A stretch of 64,000 nt of DNA from JABDII01 sp963815325. Its GTDB lineage: Bacteria; Gemmatimonadota; Gemmatimonadetes; Gemmatimonadales; GWC2-71-9. The stretch is taken from assembly GCA_963815325.1 (NCBI GenBank), contig CAWFGG010000002.1:310001-374000 (forward strand), read 5' to 3'. Of the stretch, positions 1-8,623 are shown piece after piece. The notes beneath the pieces were generated by a model, which did no database searches, was not told where the DNA came from, and saw nothing but the letters and a program-made list of their open reading frames with translations. Position 1 is the first letter of the stretch; every line of letters starts with the position of its first letter. The position numbers were made by a program, and so were the translations under genes.

Positions 1-1014
1 GAGCGCCAAGAAGTTGCAGGCGGAGCTCCACTGCTCGCGCTCCTGAGTCGAGCGGTTGTCACCACCCGCGAGGATGGGCTGCAAGTCGAGGTCCAGGTCT
101 TTGAGGCCCGCGAAGAAATTGGGCACCTCCCGAACCGAGTCCGTTCCCTTGCGGCGATGCAGCACCGTACGCCGCTCCGGTCCAATGAAAAACGGTGGGA
201 ACACCACGCACAGATCGGTGTCGACCTGGCTGAACACCATGTCGAGATGGATGGCCGTCGGAGCTCCCGGCATCACCACTACCAGGACGTCCGTAGCGAG
301 GCCATGCGCGAAGACCAATTCACACAGCATGTCGATCGCCGCCGGCGACGTCCGGTCGCTCAGACCGACCAGGATCACGTCCTCCCGCAGACGATGGATG
401 TCCCCTCCTTCGAGCGTGTAATGATCGCGCTTCTCCCGGGAGCCATCGTAAATCACTCCGCGATTGCCCAGGTCGGGGTGGTAGAGCAGCAGTGCTTTGA
501 TCAGGAGTTCTTCCGTCCACCGGACATCGTATCGCATCGCTCCGACCAACGCGTACTCGCCGATGATGATGCCCGCGTCACGAGGGAAGAACAGATTCGG
601 CAACGGTGGAAATGCAAAGCCGAACCCGTTGAGCGCCTTCGCGACCGGTCCGCGCTCGAGTCGGGCCCCCTCGATCAGGGTACGAACCATCTGCTCCGCA
701 GAGAGCGGACTCAAGCCGACGGCCAAGCTCTCGGCAGGGACCAGGTTCGTCGTGGTTTCTTGGAGAAACGACCGCGCCTCGGGAATGGCCAACACATCCG
801 TGAGGAGCTGCTCGACGGAGTACACGGTGGCACAGCGCTGCAGCACATCGATGAACTGGCGGTGCTCAGCCTGGGCCAGCGTGAGATCGACGATGTCCGA
901 GTAGAGATAGGCCTCGCGGTTGGCCGGCGTGACGCCCCGCAGCTCCTCGCCCGGAGTGTGGACGATCACGGCCTCGAGCGCCCCGATCTCGGAGTTGATA
1001 CAAGCACGAGACAT
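1..1014 (-). CDS. arcA: Arginine deiminase, C-terminus cut by window edge
   Basis: Hydrolyses L-arginine to citrulline and ammonia, the first step of the arginine dihydrolase pathway, in the cytoplasm. The minus-strand frame is open from the ATG at 1014 to base 1, giving 338 residues. Family motifs appear in order: N-terminal SEIG...VIVHTPGEEL, NLFFPRD (the FxRD substrate loop), LEGGD, then AIHLD with the catalytic His/Asp pair, and near the edge SACNFLAL. The catalytic Cys lies beyond the window. It follows rex by 46 bp on the same strand, so co-transcription and redox control through Rex are plausible but inferred. Confidence 0.9.
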   Translation of the reverse strand, partial: MSRACINSEIGALEAVIVHTPGEELRGVTPANREAYLYSDIVDLTLAQAEHRQFIDVLQRCATVYSVEQLLTDVLAIPEARSFLQETTTNLVPAESLAVGLSPLSAEQMVRTLIEGARLERGPVAKALNGFGFAFPPLPNLFFPRDAGIIIGEYALVGAMRYDVRWTEELLIKALLLYHPDLGNRGVIYDGSREKRDHYTLEGGDIHRLREDVILVGLSDRTSPAAIDMLCELVFAHGLATDVLVVVMPGAPTAIHLDMVFSQVDTDLCVVFPPFFIGPERRTVLHRRKGTDSVREVPNFFAGLKDLDLDLQPILAGGDNRSTQEREQWSSACNFLAL

Positions 1015-1060
1015 GGACGGGAAACCTAACCGGGTCCCGGGCCTGGCGCCCGGCCGCGCG

Positions 1061-1681
1061 TCACCGACTGGTGAGGGAGTAGGAGAGCGCTTCGAGTTCG
1101 AGTACGAGGTTGACCGTCTTGACGGCCACCTCGTGAGGTACGTTGAGCTGCACAGGGGCGAAGTTCAGGATGGCCTTGATGCCCAAGCGCACCAAGCGGT
1201 CCGCTGTTTCTTGGGCGGCCTCGGCGGGCGTCACCAGAATTGCGATGTCGACCGGTTGAGCGCCGAGGATAGTCTCGAGCTGAGCCACATCGGCCACCGG
1301 AACTCCGTTCCAGACGTGCCCGATCTTCTGGGGATCGCGATCGAAGATAGCCACGATATCGAACCCGCGATCGCGGAACCCGTGATGCTGATAGAGGGCG
1401 CTGCCGATCTTCCCGGCCCCGATGAGTGCGACCCGGTAGCGGCCGCCCAGACCGAGGATCTGACGCAGCCGACTGGCCAGCTCCGGCACGCGGTACCCGA
1501 GGCCCCGTTTGCCGAACGAACCGAAGAACGAGAGGTCCTTCCGGACCTGGGCCGAGGTCGTCCCGCCACGCGCGGCCAAGGCCTCAGAGCTGACGGTCGC
1601 GGTGCCGCGCTCCTCGAATTCCTCGAGGAACCGCAGATAGAGGGAGAGGCGGCGGATGGTGGAGTCGGCGACTTTTGGCAT
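1061..1681 (-). CDS. rex: Redox-sensing transcriptional repressor Rex
   Basis: NAD(H)-responsive repressor that leaves DNA when NADH is high and controls fermentation and respiration genes. The 206 residues match the family length. The N-terminal winged helix (about 1-80) contains RKDLSFFGSFGKRGLGY, typical of Rex. The Rossmann domain follows with VALIGAGKIGSAL, then IFDRDPQKIG and ILNFAPV. The ATG at 1681 lies 18 bp after the ksgA stop, and a Rex operator covers that gap and the start codon, so autoregulation is likely. The arginine deiminase gene follows downstream. Confidence 0.95.
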   Translation of the reverse strand: MPKVADSTIRRLSLYLRFLEEFEERGTATVSSEALAARGGTTSAQVRKDLSFFGSFGKRGLGYRVPELASRLRQILGLGGRYRVALIGAGKIGSALYQHHGFRDRGFDIVAIFDRDPQKIGHVWNGVPVADVAQLETILGAQPVDIAILVTPAEAAQETADRLVRLGIKAILNFAPVQLNVPHEVAVKTVNLVLELEALSYSLTSR

Positions 1682-1697
1682 GTGAAATGTTTCACAA
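1680..1697. promoter_or_regulatory. Rex operator (ROP) at the rex start codon
   Basis: The plus strand reads ATGTGAA-ATGT-TTCACAA, an 18-bp palindrome differing from the Rex consensus TTGTGAAnnnnTTCACAA only at the first base. It overlaps the rex ATG (1679-1681) and fills the ksgA-rex gap. Bound Rex would block initiation or elongation into rex and the downstream deiminase gene. The match is read directly; the function is inferred from the known Rex consensus. Confidence 0.85.
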
Positions 1698-1699
1698 AG

Positions 1700-2497
1700 C
1701 TAGCGTGGCCACCATCCTCCGTCAACGAGACTCCTGAACAGCCTGACGCAGTCAGGCGGTGCCAGCCCTTCGGGTCGGATGCTCTCGGCCACGCCCGCCC
1801 GCTCCAACACCTCCGCTGCGGTTCCCGCCGGCAGCCCGGTCAGACCCCGCACCGCACGGAGCAGCTGCTTGCGGCGGAACCCGAACAGCCCGACCACCAG
1901 GCGCCGGAATTCCCTGCTCTCGCGGTCCGCGACCAACGGCTCCCGCCGCGGGGTGAGCCGGACCACCGCCGACTGGACCTGAGGCGGCGGATGGAACGCG
2001 CCAGCGGGGACTCGGAACAGGCGTTCTACCTGGGCCACCGCCTGCACGCCGATCGTGAGCGCTCCGTAGGCCTTCGTCCCCGGGGACGCCGTCAGTCGTT
2101 CCGCAACTTCGCGCTGGATCAAAAAGACGATCCGGGCCGGCCGCGGCGGGGTCAGCGCCTTGTCGATGAGCGGAGTGGTGATTTGGTAGGGAATGTTGCC
2201 GACAACCAGGAACGGCCGGTCTTTCGCCAGGGCATGCCAGTCGAGATCGAGCGCGTCGCCGTGAATAATGGTGGCCGACGGGAATTCCTGCCCGAGCGCT
2301 GGAACCAGATCCCTGTCGCGCTCGACGGCGATGACGTGGTCGACCCGTTCCAGCAGCACCGAGGTGAGGGATCCCCGCCCCGGACCGATTTCCAGGACAA
2401 CGTCACCCCGATCCGGATCTAGCGCGGCGACGATTCGCCGCAGGATGCTCGGATCGGACAGGAAGTGCTGGCCGAGTTCGCGCTTTGCTCGGTGCAT
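1700..2497 (-). CDS. rsmA: 16S rRNA adenine(1518/1519)-N6 dimethyltransferase
   Basis: KsgA/RsmA dimethylates two adjacent adenines in the 3' hairpin of 16S rRNA during 30S maturation. The protein has 265 residues, the usual length. Motifs: KRELGQHFLSDP at the N-terminus, SAM-binding EIGPGRG, acidic VERD, catalytic NIPYQ, and the C-terminal FHPPPQVQSAVVRL signature. The gene sits between the RsbU-like phosphatase (24-bp gap) and rex. Its stop codon borders the Rex operator. Confidence 0.96.
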   Translation of the reverse strand: MHRAKRELGQHFLSDPSILRRIVAALDPDRGDVVLEIGPGRGSLTSVLLERVDHVIAVERDRDLVPALGQEFPSATIIHGDALDLDWHALAKDRPFLVVGNIPYQITTPLIDKALTPPRPARIVFLIQREVAERLTASPGTKAYGALTIGVQAVAQVERLFRVPAGAFHPPPQVQSAVVRLTPRREPLVADRESREFRRLVVGLFGFRRKQLLRAVRGLTGLPAGTAAEVLERAGVAESIRPEGLAPPDCVRLFRSLVDGGWWPR

Positions 2498-2521
2498 GGC
2501 AGAAAAGCTAGGCCGTCCTAC

Positions 2522-4198
2522 TCAGATCCGGAGAACCAAGAGCGAGCGATCGTCGCGGGGTGTCGGCGCGAATGCATCGGTCTTGGTGAAGACCGCATCC
2601 ACGATCTCCGCCACGGGCCGGGTGCGCTCTGCGCTGAGCTCGGCCAGGAGCCGATCCTCACCGAAGGCCTCGCCCGCCGCGTTCTTCGCATCGATCAGCC
2701 CGTCGGTCCAAAGACACAGGAGGTCGGAGCTCTGCCATGCCGTCCGGCTCCGCTTGATCGACTTGCCGGCGGCCAGTCCCAGGGGCGGCGCGGTGGTTTC
2801 CAGCCGTTGGGGCGGACCGACGGCCGGGATTCTGAAGGCGTGTTGATGCCCGGCGTTTGCATAGATCAGCCGGCGCGAGCGCGAGTTGAAAACGCCGTAG
2901 AAGACCGTCAAGTACATCTCGGTCGAGGTCAGGTCTTCCGAGAGGCTTTCGAGCATGGCCGTGAGTGTCTCATCGGGTGCACTCCCCGCGGAGGAGTGGA
3001 TGCCGGCGGCTGACATGACCAGCGCCATGACCAGCGCGGCGGAGAACCCGTGCGACGACACGTCCCCCAGCATGACGCCGACCCGCCCGCGGCCGAGCCG
3101 CGTGAAAGTATAGAAGTCGCCGCCGACCGACTCGGCCGGCTGGCAGCGGGCTGCGACCTCCGCCTCGGGCAGCAGCACGGACGGATCGGGGAGCAGCCGG
3201 AGTTGAAGATCGTGGGCCAACTCGAGTTCGTGGTGCAGGCGCTGCTGCCGCAGATCCCGGATAACCAGCCGGGAGTTCTCGATCGCGGCGCCGATCTGAT
3301 TGGCGACCGCAGCGAGCAGCTTCCGGTCACCAGCCGTGAAGCTGTCTCCGCCAATTCGATCGGTGAGGTTGATAACGCCCACGCAGCGCGTTCCCATGCC
3401 GGGCGCGGCGTAGCAAATGGGGATGCTGAGGTACGAGGTGCCCAGGTAGCCTCGGTCCCCGCTTCGGACGCTCAGGGAGGAAGCCTGCTGGTCATCGTCG
3501 CTCGACACCACGCTCCGCTCGCGGAATGCGCGCGCAGCGACGGATGTCGGGTGAGTGATGGGCACCGGGGCCGCCGAGCCTGGCACGGCTCCGCGTGAGG
3601 CCACCACCCGGAGGGTATCTCCCGGTTCGTCAAACACCATGATCGATGCGCGCCGTGCCCCGACCACGGTGCTCACTTCCCGCAAGATGGTGCCGGTAGC
3701 CACATCCAAGCGCACGGTCTGGCCGAGAATTTCGCTGATGGCGTAGAGCAGGTCGATTTCTTCATACCGGCCCACGAGCTCCTCGGTCAGTTGCCCCAGT
3801 TCCCGCTCGGCGGCGAGGAGTGCGCCGACAACCTGCCCGGCCCGTTCGCCAACAGCCCGGGCCGCTGTCCCATGCGCCGGGGATGCCACCTCGAGCCAGA
3901 AGTCCTCGAGGCCCGGGACCTCCGCGAACCAGTGCGCCCCTCCGGGCGTCTCGAGTAGTCCGGCGGTCCGCGGAACGGCAGGCACCCAGCCCGGATCCGG
4001 TCCGGCAAGGAGCCACAGCCGCTCGCCATCCACGTGCCAGAGGCGCAGCGAACATCCGCCCAGTTCGCCTACGGCTCGCAGGGCAGCGTCGACGCGTCCT
4101 AGGGGTGGCGGCCCAGCGTGATACAGATGGAGTTTCCTTCCGCGTTGTAGGCGATCCGGTCCGCGAGGTGCCGGATGAGAAACAGCCCACGCCCACAT
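2522..4198 (-). CDS. GAF domain-containing PP2C (SpoIIE/RsbU-type) phosphatase
   Basis: Likely the partner-switching phosphatase that dephosphorylates the anti-anti-sigma factor encoded upstream. The N-terminal ~130 residues are of unknown type. A GAF-like sensor spans about 140-310, and the C-terminal SpoIIE/PP2C domain (about 335-558) shows AESVGGDFY, MLGDVSSHG, YANAGHQ and LWTDGLIDA, which carry the metal-binding aspartates. The ATG at 4198 overlaps rsbW by 100 bp, which is long. No in-frame ATG or GTG was found near the rsbW stop, so the start is uncertain and the first ~35 residues may not be translated. No membrane segment is evident. Confidence 0.85.
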   Translation of the reverse strand: MWAWAVSHPAPRGPDRLQRGRKLHLYHAGPPPLGRVDAALRAVGELGGCSLRLWHVDGERLWLLAGPDPGWVPAVPRTAGLLETPGGAHWFAEVPGLEDFWLEVASPAHGTAARAVGERAGQVVGALLAAERELGQLTEELVGRYEEIDLLYAISEILGQTVRLDVATGTILREVSTVVGARRASIMVFDEPGDTLRVVASRGAVPGSAAPVPITHPTSVAARAFRERSVVSSDDDQQASSLSVRSGDRGYLGTSYLSIPICYAAPGMGTRCVGVINLTDRIGGDSFTAGDRKLLAAVANQIGAAIENSRLVIRDLRQQRLHHELELAHDLQLRLLPDPSVLLPEAEVAARCQPAESVGGDFYTFTRLGRGRVGVMLGDVSSHGFSAALVMALVMSAAGIHSSAGSAPDETLTAMLESLSEDLTSTEMYLTVFYGVFNSRSRRLIYANAGHQHAFRIPAVGPPQRLETTAPPLGLAAGKSIKRSRTAWQSSDLLCLWTDGLIDAKNAAGEAFGEDRLLAELSAERTRPVAEIVDAVFTKTDAFAPTPRDDRSLLVLRI

Positions 4199-4566
4199 TG
4201 GCTATCGATTTCCGTCGCCGCACCCGACGTGACGACACGGTCCGGGTTGAAGCCGAATCCCTCGTCGGTCACCACCAGCTCGATGTGATCAGCGGCGCTG
4301 TGGGCGCGAATGGTGACCTGCTTGTCCGGATCCTGCCCGTTTCCGCAAATGATGGCGTTCGCCAACGCTTCGGAGAGTGTCACCTGGAGGCGAAACCGGA
4401 GGCGGCTGGATACCCGGTACCCGGCGAAACAATGGCGCGCCATGAGCTCGACGGCTTCCTCGATGAACCGCACATCGCTCGGCAGGACCACCGACACCTC
4501 GACGGCGGGGCCCGCGGACGTGACCACGTCCGTTCGACGTACGCAGAGCTTGAGCGGAGCCGTCAT
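4099..4566 (-). CDS. RsbW-like anti-sigma factor / serine kinase (HATPase)
   Basis: A 155-residue GHKL ATPase of the RsbW/SpoIIAB group, expected to bind a sigma factor or other target and to phosphorylate the STAS partner. Visible motifs: LSEALANAIICGN (N box), VVTDEGFGFNP (G1 box), GRGLFLIRHLAD (G2 box) and a C-terminal NSICITL strand. It lies 16 bp after rsbV, in the order rsbV-rsbW-rsbU. No sigma factor gene is adjacent, so the target is unknown. Confidence 0.85.
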   Translation of the reverse strand: MTAPLKLCVRRTDVVTSAGPAVEVSVVLPSDVRFIEEAVELMARHCFAGYRVSSRLRFRLQVTLSEALANAIICGNGQDPDKQVTIRAHSAADHIELVVTDEGFGFNPDRVVTSGAATEIDSQCGRGLFLIRHLADRIAYNAEGNSICITLGRHP

Positions 4567-4582
4567 GGGCGTTACCCGCCCG

Positions 4583-4921
4583 TCAAAACTTGGCGAGCGC
4601 CTGGGTAGCGGAGGCGTCGATCGCGAAGAGCGTGTCGAGCTTGGTCAGTTCGAAAAGCGAGCGAAGATCCTCGTTCAAACCGGCGAGCCGCAGCGTCCCG
4701 CTCTGGCCGCGGATCTTCTTCGAGATGGAGACCAGGGCGCCGAGCCCGGAGGAATCGATATAGGCGGTGTTCGCAAAATCAATGAGGAACCGGCGCTTCC
4801 CCTCGTCGAGCGCATCCTGGATGAGAGCCTTCAGCTCCTGACGATTGCCGACGATGAGCTGTCCCTCCACGCGAACAACGACCACTCCGGACTCATGATT
4901 CGTCGCGCTGAACTCCATCAC
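4583..4921 (-). CDS. STAS-domain anti-sigma factor antagonist (RsbV-like)
   Basis: A 112-residue single STAS domain. It carries the conserved phospho-acceptor motif DSSGLGALVS, whose serine is expected to be phosphorylated by the adjacent RsbW-like kinase and dephosphorylated by the RsbU-like phosphatase. The unphosphorylated form sequesters the kinase and frees its target. It begins 8 bp after pta on the same strand, so it may share the pta transcript. Confidence 0.9.
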   Translation of the reverse strand: MMEFSATNHESGVVVVRVEGQLIVGNRQELKALIQDALDEGKRRFLIDFANTAYIDSSGLGALVSISKKIRGQSGTLRLAGLNEDLRSLFELTKLDTLFAIDASATQALAKF

Positions 4922-4929
4922 ATCCTCCC

Positions 4930-5868
4930 TCAGGTGCTCGTAGGACCGGCCTGGAGCGAGACCAACGCCGCAATCTCTACAATATCATCCACGGTTGCTC
5001 CTCGCGACAGATCCGCCATGGGCCGGGCCAGGCCTTGCAGGAGAGGACCGAGGGCCGTGGCGTGGCCCAGTCGCTGTACCAATTTGTACGCGATGTTGCC
5101 GGCATCCAGGTTCGGAAAGACGAGCACGTTGGCGCGCCCCGCCACGGCCGACTGCGGCGCCTTGCGCGCCGCCACATCGGGCACGAGCGCCGCGTCACCT
5201 TGCAACTCCCCGTCGCACGGGACGCCGGGTGCAAGATCGCGGAACAGGCTCACCGCCTCCCGGACACGCTCCACCTGCGGCGTGTCAGCGCTGCCCTTAG
5301 TGCTGAACGAAAGGAATGCGACCCGTGGCGAATCACCGACCAGCCGCGGCCTATCCCGCGCGGCGGCAAGGGCGATGTGAGCCAGTTCCTCCGCGCTGGG
5401 GTCGGGCACCACGGCGCAGTCGGTGAAGGTCAGCACGGTGTCGTCCGGGAAGACCATATAGAACGCTGAACTCACCAGGCCATGATCGGGAGCGACGCCA
5501 ATCCCCCACAGGGCGGCACGCACCACATCTCCCGTAGTATGCACCGCACCGGCGACACAGCCCTCGGCCTCCCCCAACGCAACGAGGCTTGCCGCGAAGA
5601 GCACCGGTTCCGCCGCAAGATCGAGGGCATGAACTGCGTCACGGACCGCGTCCGGTCGGCTGGCCCTGAGATGCTCCGCCACGCTGCCCGCCCGGGAATC
5701 GGAAACCGGGTCGATGCCGGCCGATCCGCCTATGATGATAGGATGGGCGATCCCAAGGTCCTCAACGGTCTTGGCAGCCGCCTGAATCCGAGGATCGCCC
5801 CCCTCGGCGAAGACCAGTCGCACGCCCGCTCGCTTGGCCCGGGATCGGAGAGCGGCGCGGAAACTCAT
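4930..5868 (-). CDS. pta: Phosphate acetyltransferase
   Basis: Interconverts acetyl-CoA and acetyl phosphate. The 312 residues correspond to the short single-domain form. Signatures include VFAEGGDPRI near the start, LGEAEGCVAGAVHTTGDVVRAAL, FLSFSTKGSA, DGELQGDAALVPDVAARKAP and the C-terminal FPNLDAGNIAYKL. It overlaps coaD by 4 bases (ATGA). No acetate kinase gene lies next to it. A CoA-biosynthesis enzyme and an acetyl-CoA enzyme are thus adjacent. Confidence 0.93.
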   Translation of the reverse strand: MSFRAALRSRAKRAGVRLVFAEGGDPRIQAAAKTVEDLGIAHPIIIGGSAGIDPVSDSRAGSVAEHLRASRPDAVRDAVHALDLAAEPVLFAASLVALGEAEGCVAGAVHTTGDVVRAALWGIGVAPDHGLVSSAFYMVFPDDTVLTFTDCAVVPDPSAEELAHIALAAARDRPRLVGDSPRVAFLSFSTKGSADTPQVERVREAVSLFRDLAPGVPCDGELQGDAALVPDVAARKAPQSAVAGRANVLVFPNLDAGNIAYKLVQRLGHATALGPLLQGLARPMADLSRGATVDDIVEIAALVSLQAGPTST

Positions 5869-6347
5869 CGGGCAAAGCGCCGCGTGAGCGCATCCGCGAC
5901 CACCGGGTGCACGAAGGTGCTCACGTCGCCGCCGAGCCGCGCGATCTCGCGGACGAGGCTGGAACTGAGGTAGGTCAGGTCGATCGCGGCGACCAGGAAG
6001 ACCGTTTCCAGGCCTGGGTGCAGCTGCCGGTTCATCAGGGCCATTTGGAATTCATACTCGAAATCACTCACGGCCCGCAGTCCGCGAATGATGATCGAGG
6101 CGTCGATCTCACGGGCCAGTTCGGCAAGCAGCCCGTCGAAGGCGCGGAATGACACATTCGGCTGCTCCCCCACGGCGCCACGCAGCATGGCCAATCGCTC
6201 GTCCGGGGTGAACAGCGGGTCCTTTGACCCGTTCGCGGCCACGGCCACGACCAGCCGGTCGCACAGCGTGAGGCTCCGACGAATCAGATCCTCATGGCCT
6301 TTGGTGGGCGGGTCAAACGACCCAGGGTATAGTCCAATGCGTGTCAT
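5865..6347 (-). CDS. coaD: Phosphopantetheine adenylyltransferase
   Basis: Penultimate step of coenzyme A biosynthesis: transfers AMP from ATP to 4'-phosphopantetheine. The 160 residues are the normal length. Signatures: YPGSFDPPTKGHEDLI (nucleotidyltransferase T/HxGH motif), IIRGLRAVSDFEYE, and the C-terminal SSSLVREIARLGGDVSTFVHP. It overlaps rsmD by 4 bases and pta by 4 bases, a translationally coupled trio. Confidence 0.97.
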   Translation of the reverse strand: MTRIGLYPGSFDPPTKGHEDLIRRSLTLCDRLVVAVAANGSKDPLFTPDERLAMLRGAVGEQPNVSFRAFDGLLAELAREIDASIIIRGLRAVSDFEYEFQMALMNRQLHPGLETVFLVAAIDLTYLSSSLVREIARLGGDVSTFVHPVVADALTRRFAR

Positions 6348-6859
6348 GGCGCGTAGCAGAATGTGATGGCAGTCGATCCATAGCGCCGCGTGGCATCACC
6401 CTCGACGCTCGCGTCCGCAGCATGTTCGACCGAAAGAATGCGGGCAAATGGGGCTCGGCGGAAGAGGCGCACGAGTTCCGTCGCGGCTTCATCGCCATAT
6501 GGTGGATCGGCCAAGACCATATCGTACGACCCCGGGCCGAGCCGTCGGGCAACGCTCATGGAGTCTCCGCGGTGGATGGTGGCACGCTCCTCCACGCCGA
6601 GGCTGGCGATGTTGGAGCGGAGCACGCGCACCGCCGCGCCCTCACATTCCACGAAGGTGACGGAGGCAGCGCCGCGCGACAGCGCCTCGAGCCCCAGCGC
6701 ACCGCTCCCCGCGAAGAGGTCGAGCACCGTCGCTCCCACCAGGTGCTCGCCGAGAATGTTCATCCACGCTTCCCGAACGCGGCCGCTGGTGGGCCGGATT
6801 CGCAGGCCGCGCGGTGCGGCGAGGCGACGCCCCCGAAACGTCCCGGCAATGATGCGCAC
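6344..6859 (-). CDS. rsmD: 16S rRNA (guanine(966)-N2)-methyltransferase RsmD
   Basis: Methylates G966 of 16S rRNA in assembled 30S subunits. The 171 residues include MRIIAGTFRGRRL at the start, the RPTSGRVREAWMNIL motif, SAM-binding DLFAGSGALGLEALSRGA and catalytic LADPPYG. It starts 3 bp from the recJ stop and overlaps coaD by 4 bp. The rsmD-coaD pair is a common bacterial arrangement. Confidence 0.96.
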   Translation of the reverse strand: MRIIAGTFRGRRLAAPRGLRIRPTSGRVREAWMNILGEHLVGATVLDLFAGSGALGLEALSRGAASVTFVECEGAAVRVLRSNIASLGVEERATIHRGDSMSVARRLGPGSYDMVLADPPYGDEAATELVRLFRRAPFARILSVEHAADASVEGDATRRYGSTAITFCYAP

Positions 6860-6862
6860 CGT

Positions 6863-8623
6863 CTAGCCATGTCGTTGAGGGGAAGTCGCCACTCCGGAAT
6901 TCACAGCGGACGTCGGGCCCATGGCGACGAGGCGGGCTTGAAGCGTGCTTTGCCCCCGATACTCGTTCCGATCGAGCTTGAACGCAACATCCACGATCGT
7001 GGAGCCAGCCTCAGGCAGGCCGTCGGCCCATCTGAAACCGATCGCATCGAGCCGCCCCTCAGGGGTTCGGAGGATCGCCTTCAGATGACCGTTGCCCACC
7101 AAACGCGCCTCTTCGAGTCGAACGTTACGGGCGGCAAACACGGGCCCCGGATTGCCCATACCGCACGGCTCGAGGTGGCGGCACAACCGCTCGAGGGCGT
7201 CGGTCGCGTCGGAGAGCTCGATGACGAGATCGACGCGCTGCCTGGGTCCGAGATCGGCCGCCGTCAATCGCTCGCGTGCCACCGCCGCAAACCGCTCGCG
7301 GAACTCGGCCAGGCGGGCGCGCTGAATCGTAAGCCCGGCTGCCATGCGATGGCCCCCGAACCGATCGAGCAGATCACCGCATTCCTGAAGCGCCGCGTGC
7401 AAGTCGAACCTGGCGATGCTCCGGCCGGATCCCTTCCCGGTTTCCCCGTCCAGCGCCACCAGAAATGTGGGCCGGCCATAGCGCTCCACCACGCGGGACG
7501 CCACGATCCCGACGACGCCGGCGTGCCACCCCTCCGCCGCCAGGACCAGGCCGTAATCCCGATCCGGGTCGACCTCGCGCTCAACCATTTCGAGGGCTTC
7601 ACCGAGGATCCGGTGATCCATGGCTTGCCGCTCCAGGTTGATTGCCTCGAGGTGCCGGGCCAGGCGCTCGGCTTCCGCCTCGTCATCCGTCACCAGCAGC
7701 TGGAGCCCGTCCTTGGCCTCTCCGATCCGGCCCACCGCATTGAGTCGCGGTCCGAGGATGAACCCCAGATGACCGGCCCGAATGTCCCCACCGGCGAGAC
7801 CCGCCGAGGCGACCAGGGCTCGAAGCCCGGGCCACCGGCTGTCGGCCAGGACTTTGAGGCCATGGCGCACCAGCGCCCGGTTTTCCCCCACCAGCGGGAC
7901 GATGTCGGCGACCGTGGCCAGCGCCACGTAATCGAGCAGATGAAACGGCAGGTTGGCCGGGAGACCGAGCCGTGGCACCAGGGCCTGCACCAACTTGAAG
8001 GCCACCCCGGAGCCACAGAGATACCCGGTGTCGGATCGGTCGTCCGGCCGCTGGGGGTCGACCACGGCCGCTGCGTCCGGCAACTCTGGTCCGGGAAGAT
8101 GGTGGTCGGTGATGACTACTCTGATGCCCTGAGACCGGGCCTGCTCGACGGCCGCACCGGCCGTGATTCCGCAATCGCACGTCACGATGAGCGCGACACC
8201 GGCTTCCACCGCCGCCGCTACGCCGGCCGGCCCGAAGTCGTAGCCGTCGCGGGTGCGATGGGGAACGAACGGCACCACCTGAGCATTGGCGGCCCCGAGT
8301 GCTCGGGTCAGGAGCGCCGCCCCACACTGGCCGTCGACGTCGTAGTCGCCGTGCACCATGATGGGGTGCCCGGCGGCGACGGTGTCCGCGATCACGTCCA
8401 CGGCTTCCGCCATACCGGCGAGAGCCAGCGGATCGGTGAGTTGGTCGAGTGGCGGCTTGAGGAAGGTTCGGGCGGATTCCGGAGTGTCAAACCCGCGCTG
8501 CAACAGGAGCGCGCCGAGCGCCGATGGAATGCCCAGCTCCTTGGCAAGGGCCTCGGCGTCTGCCCAATCTGGGGCCGGTGCCACCATCCACTCGACCGGC
8601 GGCGGAGCGAACAAGTCTGTCAT
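6863..8623 (-). CDS. recJ: Single-stranded-DNA-specific 5'-3' exonuclease RecJ
   Basis: Degrades 5' single strands in RecF-pathway recombination, mismatch repair and base excision repair. The 586 residues match the family. DHH-domain motifs are visible: MVHGDYDVDGQ (motif I), VTCDCGI, VITDHHLPG (DHH) and GYLCGSGVAFKL. The DHHA1 part carries GSGRSIARFDLH and FGGHRMAAGL, and the C-terminal OB-fold follows. No frame breaks are seen. Confidence 0.95.
   Translation of the reverse strand: MTDLFAPPPVEWMVAPAPDWADAEALAKELGIPSALGALLLQRGFDTPESARTFLKPPLDQLTDPLALAGMAEAVDVIADTVAAGHPIMVHGDYDVDGQCGAALLTRALGAANAQVVPFVPHRTRDGYDFGPAGVAAAVEAGVALIVTCDCGITAGAAVEQARSQGIRVVITDHHLPGPELPDAAAVVDPQRPDDRSDTGYLCGSGVAFKLVQALVPRLGLPANLPFHLLDYVALATVADIVPLVGENRALVRHGLKVLADSRWPGLRALVASAGLAGGDIRAGHLGFILGPRLNAVGRIGEAKDGLQLLVTDDEAEAERLARHLEAINLERQAMDHRILGEALEMVEREVDPDRDYGLVLAAEGWHAGVVGIVASRVVERYGRPTFLVALDGETGKGSGRSIARFDLHAALQECGDLLDRFGGHRMAAGLTIQRARLAEFRERFAAVARERLTAADLGPRQRVDLVIELSDATDALERLCRHLEPCGMGNPGPVFAARNVRLEEARLVGNGHLKAILRTPEGRLDAIGFRWADGLPEAGSTIVDVAFKLDRNEYRGQSTLQARLVAMGPTSAVNSGVATSPQRHG

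Noticed and set aside
1015..1060. GC-rich palindromic patch between rex and arcA as a terminator
   Set aside because: GGCGCC/CCGGG pairings are weak and there is no T run; it is more likely chance in GC-rich DNA.
920..2422. Plus-strand ORF of 500 residues
   Set aside because: It lies antisense to rex and ksgA, which have clear family motifs; its translation is low-complexity and matches nothing.
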